Assembly: GCA_030685235.1 (NCBI GenBank)
Contig: MU839122.1
Location: 248,001-312,000, forward strand
Direction of reading: 5' to 3'
Origin: Copromyces sp. CBS 386.78
Lineage: Eukaryota; Ascomycota; Sordariomycetes; Sordariales; Sordariaceae
DNA length: 64,000 nt
Below are positions 1 through 13,798 of the stretch, one piece after another (within the stretch, counting starts at the first letter, position 1; every line of letters begins with the position of its first letter). The position numbers and the translations under genes were made by a program. The notes under the pieces were generated by a model that worked only from the letters and a program-made list of their open reading frames with translations, was not told the origin of the DNA and did no database searches.

Positions 1-659
1 CCGATGATTTAAAACATGATGAAATCAGAAGTGGGAGTTTAGGAATGAAGATGGGGGTGTCACAGTTCTTTATGTACAGAATATTTGCAACGAAAAGAAA
101 CAAAAGGCGCAAACAAGCCAACAAAAACTGATATTCGAGCGGATGGAACAGCGGAGGTTGAAGGGGTTCAAGAGATGAAGGAGGGGGGAAAGAGCGAATA
201 TGTGTGAAAAGATTGGGCAGATTGAGTTTAGTTTTAATTGTGTGTTTTTTTCTGTTTATGAATTGATTATGTGCTGTTGAGTAACACCGGTACACACATC
301 GTCAAGTTAAAAAGTGTCAAAGGTGAAATGTTGTTAGAATAGGGGCTCCGGCGGTTGGTGCCGCTGGTTCGTTGCCGGCCCGGGGCCGGGTGCACGGACC
401 CCACTTTATTTCCCCGGCCGGCTGCCCCACTCGACTCAATTGAAACCACATCGACATCTTGGACCTTTGGACAAGGCCACCCCACATTTCTCCAACAACT
501 CGCGGGGAGCTGTTGGTTCATCTGTTTAACACCCACGACCTTCCACTTCCTCCTTGCCACAACCATCACGAACCTAGTCGCCTCGGCTGTATCTGCGCAT
601 TCAGAGGTCGACATCACCAAAGATAGCTACCAAACGAACAACAACAGACAACCGCCAAC
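1..659. other. Upstream region of SRP19, no gene seen
   Basis: No convincing coding sequence. The short open frames on both strands lack family resemblance and overlap one another. The last 200 bases are pyrimidine- and A-rich, as expected of a promoter and 5' leader for the gene starting at 660. The first 250 bases are AT-richer and may be the trailing region of a gene outside the window. Confidence 0.5.
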
Positions 660-1790
660 ATGCCTTCGCACCCGCGGGTAGAAGAAGTCGAGGACAGCGA
701 CCTTGAAATGTCAGACCCCTCCGAGGGCGACATCGACGACTTTGCCGAATCCGACATCCTCGTCCAGCGCGGCGCTCCTCCCGCCTACGCCTCCAAAGTC
801 ATGCCGGGTCCGTCCTTCACCCCTCTCTCCGCCGCCCACCGCGCCCAAGCCCAAAAGCAACACCAACAATTTCAAGCTTCCCAAGCCGCCCAGGCCGCCG
901 CCGTCGCTTCTCAACAACAACAACAACAACAACACCAACAACAACGACGACAAGCCCCTCCCCAGTACACCCAACCCCCGGGCTACCCCGAAATGCAAAC
1001 CACCACCGACGACTCAGCCTACAAATCCTTCCAATGTCTGTACCCCTGCTACTTCGACGCCACGCGCTCGCGCGCCGAAGGCCGGCGGGTATCCAAGGAG
1101 CTGGCAGTCGCCAACCCTCTGGCCACCGAGATCGTCAACGCCTGCGCGCAGCTGCGTCTCTCCGTCGTTCTCGAAGCGGGAAAACTGCACCCCAAGGACT
1201 GGGCCAACCCCGGCCGTGTCAAGGTCAACCTGAAGGAGTTCATCCGTCTTCATGGAGGACAACATGGCAAGGTCAAGAATAAACACCACTTGTACATCCT
1301 CGTGGCGCAGCACTTGAAGAAACATCCTACTACGGAGGATTCGCCCGCGCTGAGGGTGGTGGTGAGGGGCGCGGGCCCGCCGCCGAGGGAGATGTTGGAG
1401 GAGGGCAAGGCGTGGCCGCGGCCGGCGGTGCCGAGGGGGTGGAAGATGAGCGAGTTGTTGCCGTACTACAGTCCGGCGATGACGGGTGGGGGCGTGAGTG
1501 AGAACTTCTTAAAGGATATGATGAAGGAGATGGGACCGGGGGGTGGTATGCCGGGAATGCCGGGCATGATGCCTGGGGGAGCTGGCGGTGCGGGTGGAGG
1601 AGGAGGAGGAGGAGGAATGCCGGATATGGCGAGTTTGTTGCAGGGGATGGGAGGCATGGGAGGATTGGGTGGGTTGGCGAATATGCTTGGTGGTATGGGC
1701 GGTATGGGAGGTGGTGGTGCGACGAGTCCGGGGGCGGGTAGTGGAAGTGAGGCGGCGGCGGGGAAGAAGAAGGGGAAGGGAAAGAAATAA
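660..1790 (+). CDS. sec65: Signal recognition particle 19 kDa subunit (SRP19/Sec65)
   Basis: An intronless 376-residue protein. SRP19 binds SRP RNA in the nucleolus and cytoplasm and prepares it for SRP54 binding in co-translational ER targeting. The SRP19 domain lies at about residues 123-235: it opens with the YPCYFD core, followed by the Arg-rich RNA-binding stretch (RSRAEGRRVSKE) and the VLEAGKLHPKDW / GRVKV segment typical of the family. The ATG at 660 is the first in frame and is followed by an acidic N-terminus. A Gln-rich linker (about residues 84-97) precedes the domain. The C-terminus, from about residue 290, is very rich in Gly and Met and ends in a Lys tail (KKKGKGKK), so the protein is more than twice the length of human SRP19. 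The family call is firm; the role of the extensions is unknown. Confidence 0.93.
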   Translation: MPSHPRVEEVEDSDLEMSDPSEGDIDDFAESDILVQRGAPPAYASKVMPGPSFTPLSAAHRAQAQKQHQQFQASQAAQAAAVASQQQQQQQHQQQRRQAPPQYTQPPGYPEMQTTTDDSAYKSFQCLYPCYFDATRSRAEGRRVSKELAVANPLATEIVNACAQLRLSVVLEAGKLHPKDWANPGRVKVNLKEFIRLHGGQHGKVKNKHHLYILVAQHLKKHPTTEDSPALRVVVRGAGPPPREMLEEGKAWPRPAVPRGWKMSELLPYYSPAMTGGGVSENFLKDMMKEMGPGGGMPGMPGMMPGGAGGAGGGGGGGGMPDMASLLQGMGGMGGLGGLANMLGGMGGMGGGGATSPGAGSGSEAAAGKKKGKGKK

Positions 1791-3596
1791 GGTGCTTGTT
1801 CTAGGGGGTTGTGAGGGGATGGCGATGATGGTGAGGTGGGTTTGAGACAGAGGGAACAGAGAGAGGGACGGTCATGGCCAAAGATTCTACCTGCCAGCAA
1901 GCCTTTTTCTTGCTTGCCGTATACATAATGAACAACAACGTGGACTGCAGAAGCAGGCAGTTTTACGAAAACAATAATACGAAAACACTTTTACGAAGCC
2001 CGGAGTCGGGCACCAACGTTGGCATGTATCGTCACGGTCGACATTAAGTGATGCTTTCCCTCCCTCCACCAGAGCCGGCCAAAATCCGAACCTGGGGCCA
2101 AAGGACGGAACTGAAGTTCAAGACCTAACAATGAATCAACAGCGCGAAAGCAGCTGAGGACTTGAAGAAAGCCGTCTTGACTCACCTCGCCGCATCCCCA
2201 TCCCATCCCATAACTTCAGTTCCTTTTCGGCGTTTTGTACAACCAACTTACCTTAACCAACCAACCAATACCCACCCCGCACGTCGTTCGTTACGTTCGG
2301 CTTTTACCAGCAGCCACTTTTTTCAGCCCAGCACACCCTCAGGAACGTTCAGCTGCCTCAGCCTTGCCCCTTTTTGTCTCCCGTCTCCTAATTACCATGC
2401 CCATTTTATCCCGTACGTCTTATGCCTCTAATAACTGCCTAACTTGACCCCCGCACATTCACGCCCGATCGTCGCAAAAAGGAGGGCAGTAATGGCAGCA
2501 TGGTAGTAGTAGCCGCCGCCGCCGTTAAGCTGCTACTACAATCTAACCCTGGTTTGTTTGTTAGTTTGATATAAAAAACGCCCATCTCTATATTTGAGCC
2601 AGTCAAAGTGGAAAAGTATTCGGATTTCGAGCGGACGGGTGCCGTCGGAGGGAATTGCTCTCTTATATCTTCCAGCCTTGAGGGCTTAGACAGCAGACGG
2701 ATAGAGGCATCAAGAGGCTTTTGTGGCGTTTTTATCCCTTGCCGTATGCTATAACGGTTCAAACGGAGGCCGATTTATCTCTTTAGCGGCCAATAAAAGC
2801 TCCGAATCCCCCCTACTCAACCCATAGCCGAAGAACCAAACTAACAAACAAACCAGTATTGAATTGTACCTTCTTATATGGCTACCTAGGTACTTACTAC
2901 CTGGGTACTACTAAATGGGCTACGGAGCAGGCTCTAATAAATGTAAGGTATGTGGCTGACAGTTTATTAAATAAAAGCCTTTGATAGCTGAATGTATGTA
3001 TGGCTTCGGAGATGGTGTCGAGTGAGCTGTTTGTTAACTTGGTTCCAAGGGGGCTGGCTGGCTGTCAAAAAACAAGGTTGGCGGGGGGGGGGCAGTGGTG
3101 ACACCCCGTCATTCAAACATTCAGCCCTAAATAATTGTTTGGGGAAAATGAATGTAGTTACTTTAGGAGCTTTTTGCAGAATCGCTACGGCCTACGTTAC
3201 GGACTATGCACATGCATGCATGAGGCCAGGTGTCAAAGGGTGGGGGGGGGGGGGAAGAAGGGTAAGGCTGTGGAAGCGCCATGGACGGATTACCTATCAT
3301 GGCGAGATGAATGGGTGACAGCGAGGAGTCAAAGGCAGCCAACGGAGCTGACCATTACACGCAGGAGAGAAGCTGGAGGCGATTGATAAGAACAGTTAAA
3401 AGCCATGTCGCTCCCGTCCAAAGTGAAGTGCCGAGTTTATCGTTCATTCTTTCATACCTTCTGCTTTCACGATAACATCAAAGTCACATAACATCCCATA
3501 TCTTCATCCAACTCTTGTGCATCCTACCGTAATCATACACAAACCGAACCGAACCGAACCGAACACTTCCCGCTTCTTACTAACTGTGAAAGCACA
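1791..3596. other. Intergenic, 1.8 kb, no gene seen
   Basis: This holds the 3' end of the SRP19 gene and the promoter side of the gene at 3597. It has G homopolymers near 3080-3090 and 3241-3254, AT-rich patches with repeated CCTAGGTAC/CCTGGGTAC-like words near 2885-2915, and an ACCGAACCGAACCGAAC microsatellite at about 3541-3564, close to the next start codon. No long frame resembles a known protein. Confidence 0.5.
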
Positions 3597-4310
3597 ATGG
3601 CTGAAGGTAAGTTCCAAACGCTAAACAACTCTTCTAGCTCCTCTCATCCCCGCACCCCCATGAATGAGAATCTAGTTTGATACGACTGACTACCTAACTA
3701 ACTAACTTACTCATGCGCCTCAGTTCACCACCACCACCACCCCCGACCCATCCACGAATATGCAGGCCGTCTTTACCATAATCATAATCATACCGCTTTG
3801 CCGTCAACGGGAGATTATGTAAAGGGATCATCATTTGTGGTATCCGAGACCGAGATCATTCACCCGGACGAGCGTCATCCTGCAAGTCAACATCAATCCG
3901 GACATGGACCCGTCGTGCAAGACCAGGGGCAGGGACACGAGGACCACCAAAGACGGGACATGGAGGAGCAGCAGCTCACCCTCCTAACCTCCCTCAACGA
4001 ACAAACCACCTCGTTGCTGAAGACATACTCTCAGTCTCAGTCTCAGTCTCAATGTCATGGTCAAGCAAAAGGCGAGGATACCTCTAGGGATGCCGAGGTG
4101 TTGGAACAAGCGCTCGTTCTGGGGCAGATAGCTCTCGTGTTAGCCTCTTTGCTTCCACTTTCATGTTTCCCAGGGGCCCCAGGGGCATCTCCCAGTCCCG
4201 CGTCACAACATGAAGCCCAGGCACAGGCACAGGCACAGGCTCAACCTCAGGCACAGGCACAGGCACAGGCTCAGGTTCAGGCTCAGGCACAGGCACAGGC
4301 ACAGGCACAA

Positions 4311-4345
<35 letters not shown>

Positions 4346-4532
4346 ACAGGCACAAGCCAACGGAGAGAACCATATCGATATCCTGGGGGTTCATGTTCGG
4401 ACTCAGGTAGTGGTGGCATTAGCCAACATGGACATGGCGCTGGTCAAGCAGTTCGATCGGACGGGCGACAAGAGAGATTTGGAGGAGGCTGGGGGGCTGG
4501 CTTTATGGGAGGGCGGTGGGGATGGTGAGTAG
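3597..4532 (+). CDS. Hypothetical Gln-Ala-repeat protein, probably frameshifted
   Basis: Model: exon 1 3597-3606 and exon 2 3724-4532, joined across a 117-nt intron with a GTAAGT donor, CTAAC-type branch words and a CAG acceptor. It gives 272 residues. The first four codons lead into a His-rich stretch (VHHHHHPRP). Residues about 168-213 are an almost pure Gln-Ala repeat encoded by CAGGCA/CAGGCT hexamers. After it the text becomes ordinary and helical (ILGVHVRTQVVVALANMD) and stops at a TAG. The +1-shifted frame directly after 4520 reads on, with an acidic helix and a Leu/Val-rich helix, to a stop at 4687-4689, which suggests that one base was gained or lost near 4515-4525. I do not recognise the family. 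The helical ends resemble the C-terminal halves of fungal regulator proteins, but no zinc cluster is present. Confidence 0.55.
4218..4354 (+). repeat. CAGGCA/CAGGCT hexanucleotide tandem repeat
   Basis: About 23 near-perfect 6-base units inside the gene that starts at 3597, coding (Gln-Ala)n. Third positions alternate between A and T, so the array is not a fresh expansion. Such arrays change length by slippage in units of two residues without breaking the frame. Confidence 0.9.
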
Positions 4533-4689
4533 GGGTAGGGGGAGCAAGGCGACGGAGGAGGAGGAGGAGAGAAAGCTGGAGGGCGAGAGTGGGGATGGGG
4601 ATGGGTATGGGGATGGGCGTAGTGAGGTGCTGGTGCGGCTGGAACAGTTGGGGAAGTTGCTGGGCGACTCGGAGCGGCGTAGATGGTGA

Positions 4690-5288
4690 GGGGACAGTTG
4701 CGAAACTTAAGGTACTGTCAAAGGTGTGGAATGGAAGGCCGAGACCTGGAATTTTGTTGTCCCCGATTGAACATGTTAGACGGATTGTTACGGGGCTGAT
4801 GCGGCTTTGGAGGCTGTGGCTAGGTATACAAACAAATAGGCTATCGTATCCTGCCTTTCAACACGAAAATCTCCGGGAAGCCCAGATCTCCGATGTTGAG
4901 GTAGACCTACCTGGCTTGGCAGTCGTCTGGCAAACCATTCCTCCTCTTCTTCTTCCAACCATCAAACATTCCCCCAACATTTTGTTCCCTTGGTCACATT
5001 TTGTAGCCTAGGGGTTTGGTGTCCAATCCCACAAAGGCCTCAAGGCGACTTCCTTCTGCTGAGAGCCGACAACAATATTGCCCCGACGCCCCCAACGGAA
5101 ATAAATCCAACCAACCATTTACGCATTTCGCTTCCTTTGGCCACAACCCTCTGGCCTTACCTATACACTCTTCACAAGCCATTCTGATAACAGACCTACC
5201 TTTGTCCAAAGCAACCTTCCTTGAGCGTGACTCCCCCGCGGAGATTCTCTTGGAATATGAAACCCAGACCATTGAACGTCACCTGAAG
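4690..5288. other. No clear gene
   Basis: The part from about 5016 to 5288 is open in the frame of the next ORF and reads like protein (ILITDLPLSKATF), but it has no ATG in frame. Upstream, 4690-5015 holds nothing I can assign. Confidence 0.4.
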
Positions 5289-5753
5289 ATGGTTTATCAG
5301 GAATACCCCAAGCTGCGACGGTTTTTATATCTTCAGACTCCAAAACAGCGAAAAAGCTTTGCGGTGTTTGTTCTGCCATCCCGGCATGGTTCCGGACCCA
5401 GGAACTTACCTAAGCGGCGCCAAAAGATCGGTGTCAAGCTACAGCTATTCATGGGGATTCGGACTGAAGCAGACAATGTGATGGATGTGGTCTATGTCAG
5501 CTTCTTCCTTTGTTCACAAAACCTGACCAACTGGCGTGATGTAATGGGAGTTCCGTTGCTAAAGTTAGGCACTGCTCTAGAGATGGGAACAGGCCAACTA
5601 TGTGATCTCCCTCAGGGCAAATTGGTATGCCTGGGCATTGTGTACACGAAGTTGGGCGTCAACGACCTTGTTCTCAGGGAACACATTCGTGACGGAACTC
5701 GGGTGTATAGCCGGGTAGGATATAATGGGACGGTTCGGAGCGGCGCCAGATAA
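5289..5753 (+). CDS. Hypothetical protein, possibly a gene remnant
   Basis: The frame is open from about 5016 but its first ATG is at 5289, giving 154 residues from the start MVYQEYPKLRRFLYLQ. The text upstream of that ATG also reads like protein, so either an upstream exon is missing from this model or the gene has lost its 5' end. Composition is mixed and globular rather than low-complexity, unlike the shadow frames nearby. I recognise no domain, membrane segment or signal peptide. The downstream part up to 5753 contains no obvious splice signals. Confidence 0.35.
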   Translation: MVYQEYPKLRRFLYLQTPKQRKSFAVFVLPSRHGSGPRNLPKRRQKIGVKLQLFMGIRTEADNVMDVVYVSFFLCSQNLTNWRDVMGVPLLKLGTALEMGTGQLCDLPQGKLVCLGIVYTKLGVNDLVLREHIRDGTRVYSRVGYNGTVRSGAR

Positions 5754-6317
5754 CTCTGATCTGAACAAGATTGTCGGACATATGACTATCACACCAGTCT
5801 ACCAGATCGAGCCTGTATATTCTCCTTCTTCGTCAGTATCTCAGAACCATACTATCCTCTCTACTCGGAAAGGCCAGTTGAAGGGATGGTTGGTGCAAGG
5901 ACAAACGGGACGTGAAAGGGAAAGAAGGAGGTGTTAGGCATGGAAAAATGGAAGCCTTGTTGACATGGAAAAAGGAGGCGTGACTTTGGCCGTCAGGGTG
6001 TACAGTGCTCGTGGCTTGATCGGTGCATATTGGCACTGTCGCCAAGATGCAGCTTGGGGGGAATTGAAGCTCCCGTCTCCCAATTGACGTTTGTTTGCAC
6101 TATCACGACGTTCTTCAGCGGGTTATTCTGGGTGCTGTTAGGGCATAGCCAGCCACCACAGCAAAGGTTAGCGCACGCACTATCAACCAAGGGTCTTTCG
6201 CGACGACAAGGGGAGCATCGCAACCTCAACAACACCGACTGGGCATCCATCCACACCACAACAACAAACAACTGCTCCAACAGCAATGCGCCCCAGCGGT
6301 GCCTTCAACCCAACAAC
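5754..6317. other. Promoter and leader of dynactin p150
   Basis: No coding sequence seen. The last 100 bases before 6318 are CA/AAC-rich, typical of fungal 5' leaders. Confidence 0.45.
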
Positions 6318-9300
6318 ATGTCCGAGCTAGGAGTAGCAGTAGGACAAAAGATCGAACTGGCCGATGGCTCCGGGAGAACAGCGTTTGTCCGCTATGTCGG
6401 CGAGACAGCATTTGCGCCCGGCACCTGGGTCGGCATCGAGCTCGACGAGCCCTCGGGCAAGAATGACGGCAGCGTCCAGGGCGAGCGCTACTTCAACTGC
6501 GAGATGGGCTACGGCATGTTTGTGAGGCCGACCACCTTCAATGTTATCGCCCAGCCGCCACCGCCCTCGAGGCCGGTTTCGTCGAGTACCTTCAAGAAGT
6601 CCGTCAACACCAGGCCCACGAGCCTCAGCACCTCCACCACTCGGAGGCCCGCCCCTGCAGACACGGGTCTTGCAAAGAGGATGAGCTTGAATGCGCCGAG
6701 CCCTAGTCCGGGTCCGCGCCCAAACCGCACCTCGAGCACGAGCCTCGCGAGGGTCAGTACACTACCATACAAACAGCCTCTCTCTGTTTGCTTGGAGATC
6801 ACTTATAGCTGACACGCAATCCCTCCAGTCTCCTACGAGGTCACCTACGAAACAGCTCGCCACAGCTTCGTCGAGCGGCAACCCTTCACGCAGCGGAACA
6901 CCATCCACAACCACCACCAAGCCGCCGGCCGGGGCTACCACCACTCGAACGCGCCCGTCTCTTAGTACGAGTCGACCGTCGATGGGACCACCACCGCCGA
7001 ATCCGGGTTCGCGAACAACTAGGAAGGTTTCCGTATCCTCTCCCGGCACCAGACCTTCCATAAGGACGGCGGGCGGTAGGGCATCCATCTCCGCGAGGTC
7101 GTCTACGAACCGCCTCGCCGACCCCAGAGAATCGACCGGCTCGGTGTCTTCGATAGGAAAGTCCGGTGCCAAGAGGGGTAGTGCCTCGCCTCGCAGTAGT
7201 GATGAAGACCTGTCGACCTCCCCGATGCCCACTAGTCCTGTCCATCAGAAGACGGCCGCTCTGGAGAAGCTCACCGCCCCCGGTGCTGGAAACAATGGCG
7301 GAACTTCACCCGGCGCAACTTCGCCGAACCTTAAAGCGAGCACGATAACACCGAGGTCCTCGATTACGAACACTGCGACGATGAATAAGGAGATTGAAGA
7401 CCTCAAGGCGAAGCTCAAGGTATTGGAGAAGAAGCGCATGGAGGATCGCGAGAAGCTCAACGGTCTGGAAAAGGTCAAGGCGGAGCGCGACAAGTTCGAA
7501 AGAATCATTCAGACACTGCAAATCAAGTACCAGCCGCAACAGCAGGAAATCCAGGACCTAAAACGGCAATTGAAGGAAGCCGAGACAAGACTCTACAATG
7601 TCGAGGAGATGCAGGCAGAGCACGACACAGCCATGGAGCTTGCCACACTCGACCGTGAAATGGCCGAGGAAACAGCAGAGGTGCTCAAGGTAGAACTGGA
7701 TGCCCTCAAGCAGAAGAACGAAGAACTCGAGCTGGAAGTAGAGGTCCTCCGTGAGGAAAACTCCGAGTTCACCACTGGCATGTCGCCAGAAGAGCGCGCG
7801 AGCACGGGCTGGTTACAGATGGAAAGGAATAATGAGCGGCTGCGCGAGGCCCTTATTCGTCTTCGCGACATCACGCAGCAGCAAGAGGAGGAGCTCAGAG
7901 ATCAGATCAAGAGCATGGAGGAGGACCTACGGGAGTTTGAGACCATCAAGGAGCAACACACGACCGCCAAGGAGAAGTTGTCGCAGACTGAAGCGATCGT
8001 CGAGGACCTCAGAGAGCAGCTTAATAACGCTCTTGGGGCCGAGGAGATCATCGAGTCGCTTACTGAGCAGACCATGAACCAGTCCGAGGAGATCAAGGAG
8101 CTCCGGGCCGTCATCGATGATCTTGAAAGTCTCAAGGAGATCAATGATGAGCTGGAGATCAACCATGTTCAGAACGAAAAGGAGATGCAGGAGGAGATCG
8201 ACTTGAAGGACGCCGTCATCGCCGAGCAGTTCCGCCAGGCCAACCTGCAGAGGGAGAGCTTGGAGGACATGGAGTACACGCTGTCCCGATTCAGAGAGCT
8301 GGTTACAAGCTTGCAGAGCGATTTGGAAGACATGCGTGCCTCGCATGCCGTGACTGAAAACGAGTCGGAGCAGCTCAACAGCCGTTCGCGTGCCATGTTG
8401 GATCTCAACATGAAGCTGCAGATCTCGGCCTCCAAGGCGCAAGTCAAGACTATTGATCTCGAGTTGCGGCGCATGGAGGCCCAGGAGGCTGAGCAACATC
8501 TCGAGATTGTGAAGCTGTTCTTGCCTGATACGTACCAGTCTGACCGTGACTCTGTCTTGGCTCTGCTCAGGTTCAAGCGCCTGGCTTTCAAGGCCAACTT
8601 GTTGAATGGCTTCATCAAGGAGCGTGTCAATGGCCAACCGCACCCCGGCCACGAAGACGACATCTTTGACGGGTGCGATGCTATTGACAAGCTCACCTGG
8701 GTGTCGGCCATGTGTGATCGGTTCGTCAATGCCATCAGCCACTGCTCTCTGGAGCAGTTTTCCAGGTACGAGGGCGCCTTGTACGAGCTGGAGCCTGTTG
8801 AACGTGCGCTTAATGGCTGGATTGATGGCTTGAGGCGTGATGAGCTCAAGGAGAAGCAGTGTGCAGATGAGCTTAAGCGCACGATTGCTCTCATGACCCA
8901 TCTCAGCGAGGTGCACATTTCCAACGACCTTGAGAGCTTCGCTGATGATGTTCACATGAGGGCTTTGCTCATGCAGAGCCATCTTGAATCTGCTGCGAAT
9001 TGCTTCAACTCGCTCAAGGGCATGGTCCAGCGCGTCATGCCTCCCAGCGGCGAAGATGACGAGCTCGCTCAGTACTTCTCCAAGCGTGCCGAAGCGGTTG
9101 TCTCCCAGACACGCAGCGCAAAGGTCATTGCCGGAAAGACGGTCCGCGCGCTCGAGGACCTCAAGACGCGTTCGCTCTCCCTCACACCGGATACCCTTGA
9201 GGCCTTTGAGCAATCCGAAGCTGCCACGCGCGACCTGGCCAACATGGCTCGCCAGATGGGCCTCGACCTGCACGCCTTCCTCCATGAAGAAGGCCGTACG

Positions 9301-10545
9301 GAGCCCTACAGCTACATGGAAGTGCAATCCTGCATCCAGCGGTCCGCGCAATCCTCTTCGCCCACCGCTTCCTCACCGGAGTCGGACCTCTTTTCCACGT
9401 ACCTCTCCCACCTGCGCAATGCCACGTCTACCATTTCGGACCTCGCCTCGGTGGCCTCGGACCTTGCCCAGACCCAGGAATTCGACCGCACACCGGCGCC
9501 GTGGCTCCTGCGCTCGGCCGAGCTCAAGGCCGCCAAGACGGTCGCCCCCGACATGGACGACGAGCTCCGTCGTCTGCGGGACGACATGGCCGAGGCGCGG
9601 CGCTCCATCGCCGTGCGCGAGGAGATGCTCTCGACAGCCCAAGTCAAGATCGAGACGCTCGAATCGCGCATGCGCGACGCCAACGCCAAGGCGGCGCGCA
9701 TCGTCGACCTCGAAGCCGACCTTCAAGCGGCCAAGAAGGAGGCGGCCCAACTGCAGGAGGACATGGAGAAGCAAGACCGCGAGCTCAAGGCGCTCGAGAG
9801 CGACAGAGACAAGTGGAAGAAGATTGCTTCCGAGTCGCGCGTCGTCGTGGCCGATGGCTCGGGCGGCGTCGGCGGCGTCGGCGGCGTCGACAACAAAGCC
9901 AGCGCTGAGCGGGCCGTCGCTACCGCGCGCGAGATGGATGCCCTCAAGAAGGAAATCGAAGCACTCCAGGCTGCTGTGCGGTACCTCCGTGAAGACTCGC
10001 GCAGGGCGAGGCTCAAGGAGCAGGGCGACTACGAGTGGCTTGCTGAGCCGCTGGTCAGGAGGAAGCCGCCGGTGCAGGAACAGCGGAGGCAGCTCGTCAA
10101 GAAGGAAGGCAGAGCGGTGCTGGGGGAGCTGGTCAAGCTTGTTGGTGGTGCCAGGGTGTTTGATCTTGGTGGTTTGCCGGAGAAGGCGGAGGATAGGCTC
10201 AAGTGGAGGCCGGCGAAGACGACGCCCGGGTGGTGGGTGGCGAAGCAGATGGAGGATTGGGAGGCGTTGAAGGAGTGGGAGGGAAGTGTCAGGGGAAGGG
10301 TTAGGGAGTTGGGTGGTGGTATAACTGGTGGTGCACCGGGGAGTAGTAAGGTGGCGGCGGAGAGGAGGGAGGACGAGGCGGTTAACAAGAGGATGGTGAG
10401 GAGGACGGCGGCTGCAAAATTGCAGATTAGATTGCCGGGGATGGAGGGGAAGGTTGGTGGTGGTGGTGGGAGACGGGGACGGGTGCAGATTGTGGGGAGT
10501 AGGGAGTGGGAGAGTTTGCAGGGGAGGTTGGCTGCTGTTGTTTGA
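6318..10545 (+). CDS. ro-3: Dynactin large subunit p150-Glued (Neurospora ro-3 type)
   Basis: Model: 6318-6752 and 6829-10545, joined across a 76-nt phase-0 intron (GTCAGT donor, CAG acceptor); 1383 residues. p150 links cytoplasmic dynein to microtubules and cargo. A CAP-Gly domain occupies about residues 8-75, with the tubulin/EB-binding GKNDGSVQG core and a preceding Trp-Val-Gly. A Ser/Thr/Pro/Arg-rich basic region follows to about residue 330, then a long coiled coil from about 330 to 690 (heptads such as [16 protein letters not shown]). A globular central region carries the dynactin-family text around [21 protein letters not shown], and a second coiled coil spans about 1030-1180. The order and length match the fungal family. 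Many antisense open frames here are by-products of GC-rich third positions. Confidence 0.93.
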
Positions 10546-12803
<2,258 letters not shown>

Positions 12804-13360
12804 TCGGTCACTCGTCGCGTCATATCTCTGATTATATCAAACACACAATTGATAGATGAGCCACAACAGGTAGGGAGCCAGGGGTGATGTGATGGTTTTA
12901 AACAGGTCGGCTGGCTGGGTTTTCATAAAAGAGATTTGTTTCTGCGTTTTTACCGGACGGACTATTGGAGTTGGCGCGTTTTTGTATTTTGTATCTGTTT
13001 TGTTTCATGTCAAGTTATCGAGGCGAATGGCGGGCTTTTTCGTTTGCGGGTTTCATTTCTGACTGACGGGCATCCATCTCCGTTACATACCTAGGTATCC
13101 AAGTTTTCAAAATACTGGGACTTTATGTTTCCTCTTCCTCTTCCTCCTCCTCGGCACTCATTTCAATGTCCTCCTCCGCACTCATTTCAACTGTTTCAAT
13201 GGTTTTACGGGTTTGACGGTGGGCCGGCCATCCATGGTCGACAATCAATCTACAAGGGAGGAAACAAGAACAAGGGAAAGAGGCACAGCACAATGCAAGT
13301 TGTACGAGGCAGGCAAGCAAGGGAATGTGGGAATGCGGGAAGGGAAGCAAAAGGGGAATT

Positions 13361-13394
13361 GTGGGAATGTGGGAATGTGGGAATGTGGGAATGC
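13361..13394 (+). repeat. GGGAATGT tandem repeat
   Basis: Four to five contiguous 8-base units, with more diverged GGGAATG words starting at 13321. Noncoding microsatellite-like array. Confidence 0.8.
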
Positions 13395-13760
13395 TAGACC
13401 AGACCAAATTCGGCGGACATGGTCTTTGTCCTTCTGGTCCTCCAACTTGGTTAACTTGGTTCAGTTAAGCATTCCATTCCAATCGCCGAGCGCGGCTGAG
13501 GTGGTCCGCATTCCTTTGATGGATGGGTTTGATTTGATTTGATGGGTTTGATTTGATAGCTTGATGGTAACGCAACGGCCGCGCATTGTTAAGCATCCCT
13601 ATCCTATGCGTGCGCCTCGGACTGGCTGGCCACTGCTGCGAAAATGCCCCTGTGGTGTTGCTGTTTGGTGTCGTTTTTAAGGTATTCTTGGGGGCGAGGC
13701 TGGATTTGCTGGACGTGACTGACTGGCCCATTGTACGAATTTCTGTTATGCCGCTCAATT

Positions 13761-13798
13761 GTCTGTCTGTCTGTCTGTCTGCTGTCTGTCTGGCTGTC
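13761..13798 (+). repeat. CTGT tetranucleotide tract
   Basis: CTGT repeats with one CTG interruption and CTGG variants at the right end. Noncoding. Confidence 0.8.

Noticed and set aside
7927..9351. 474-codon minus-strand frame over dynactin p150
   Set aside because: A shadow of the coiled-coil coding frame; its Leu/Val/Arg-rich composition mirrors the codon bias.
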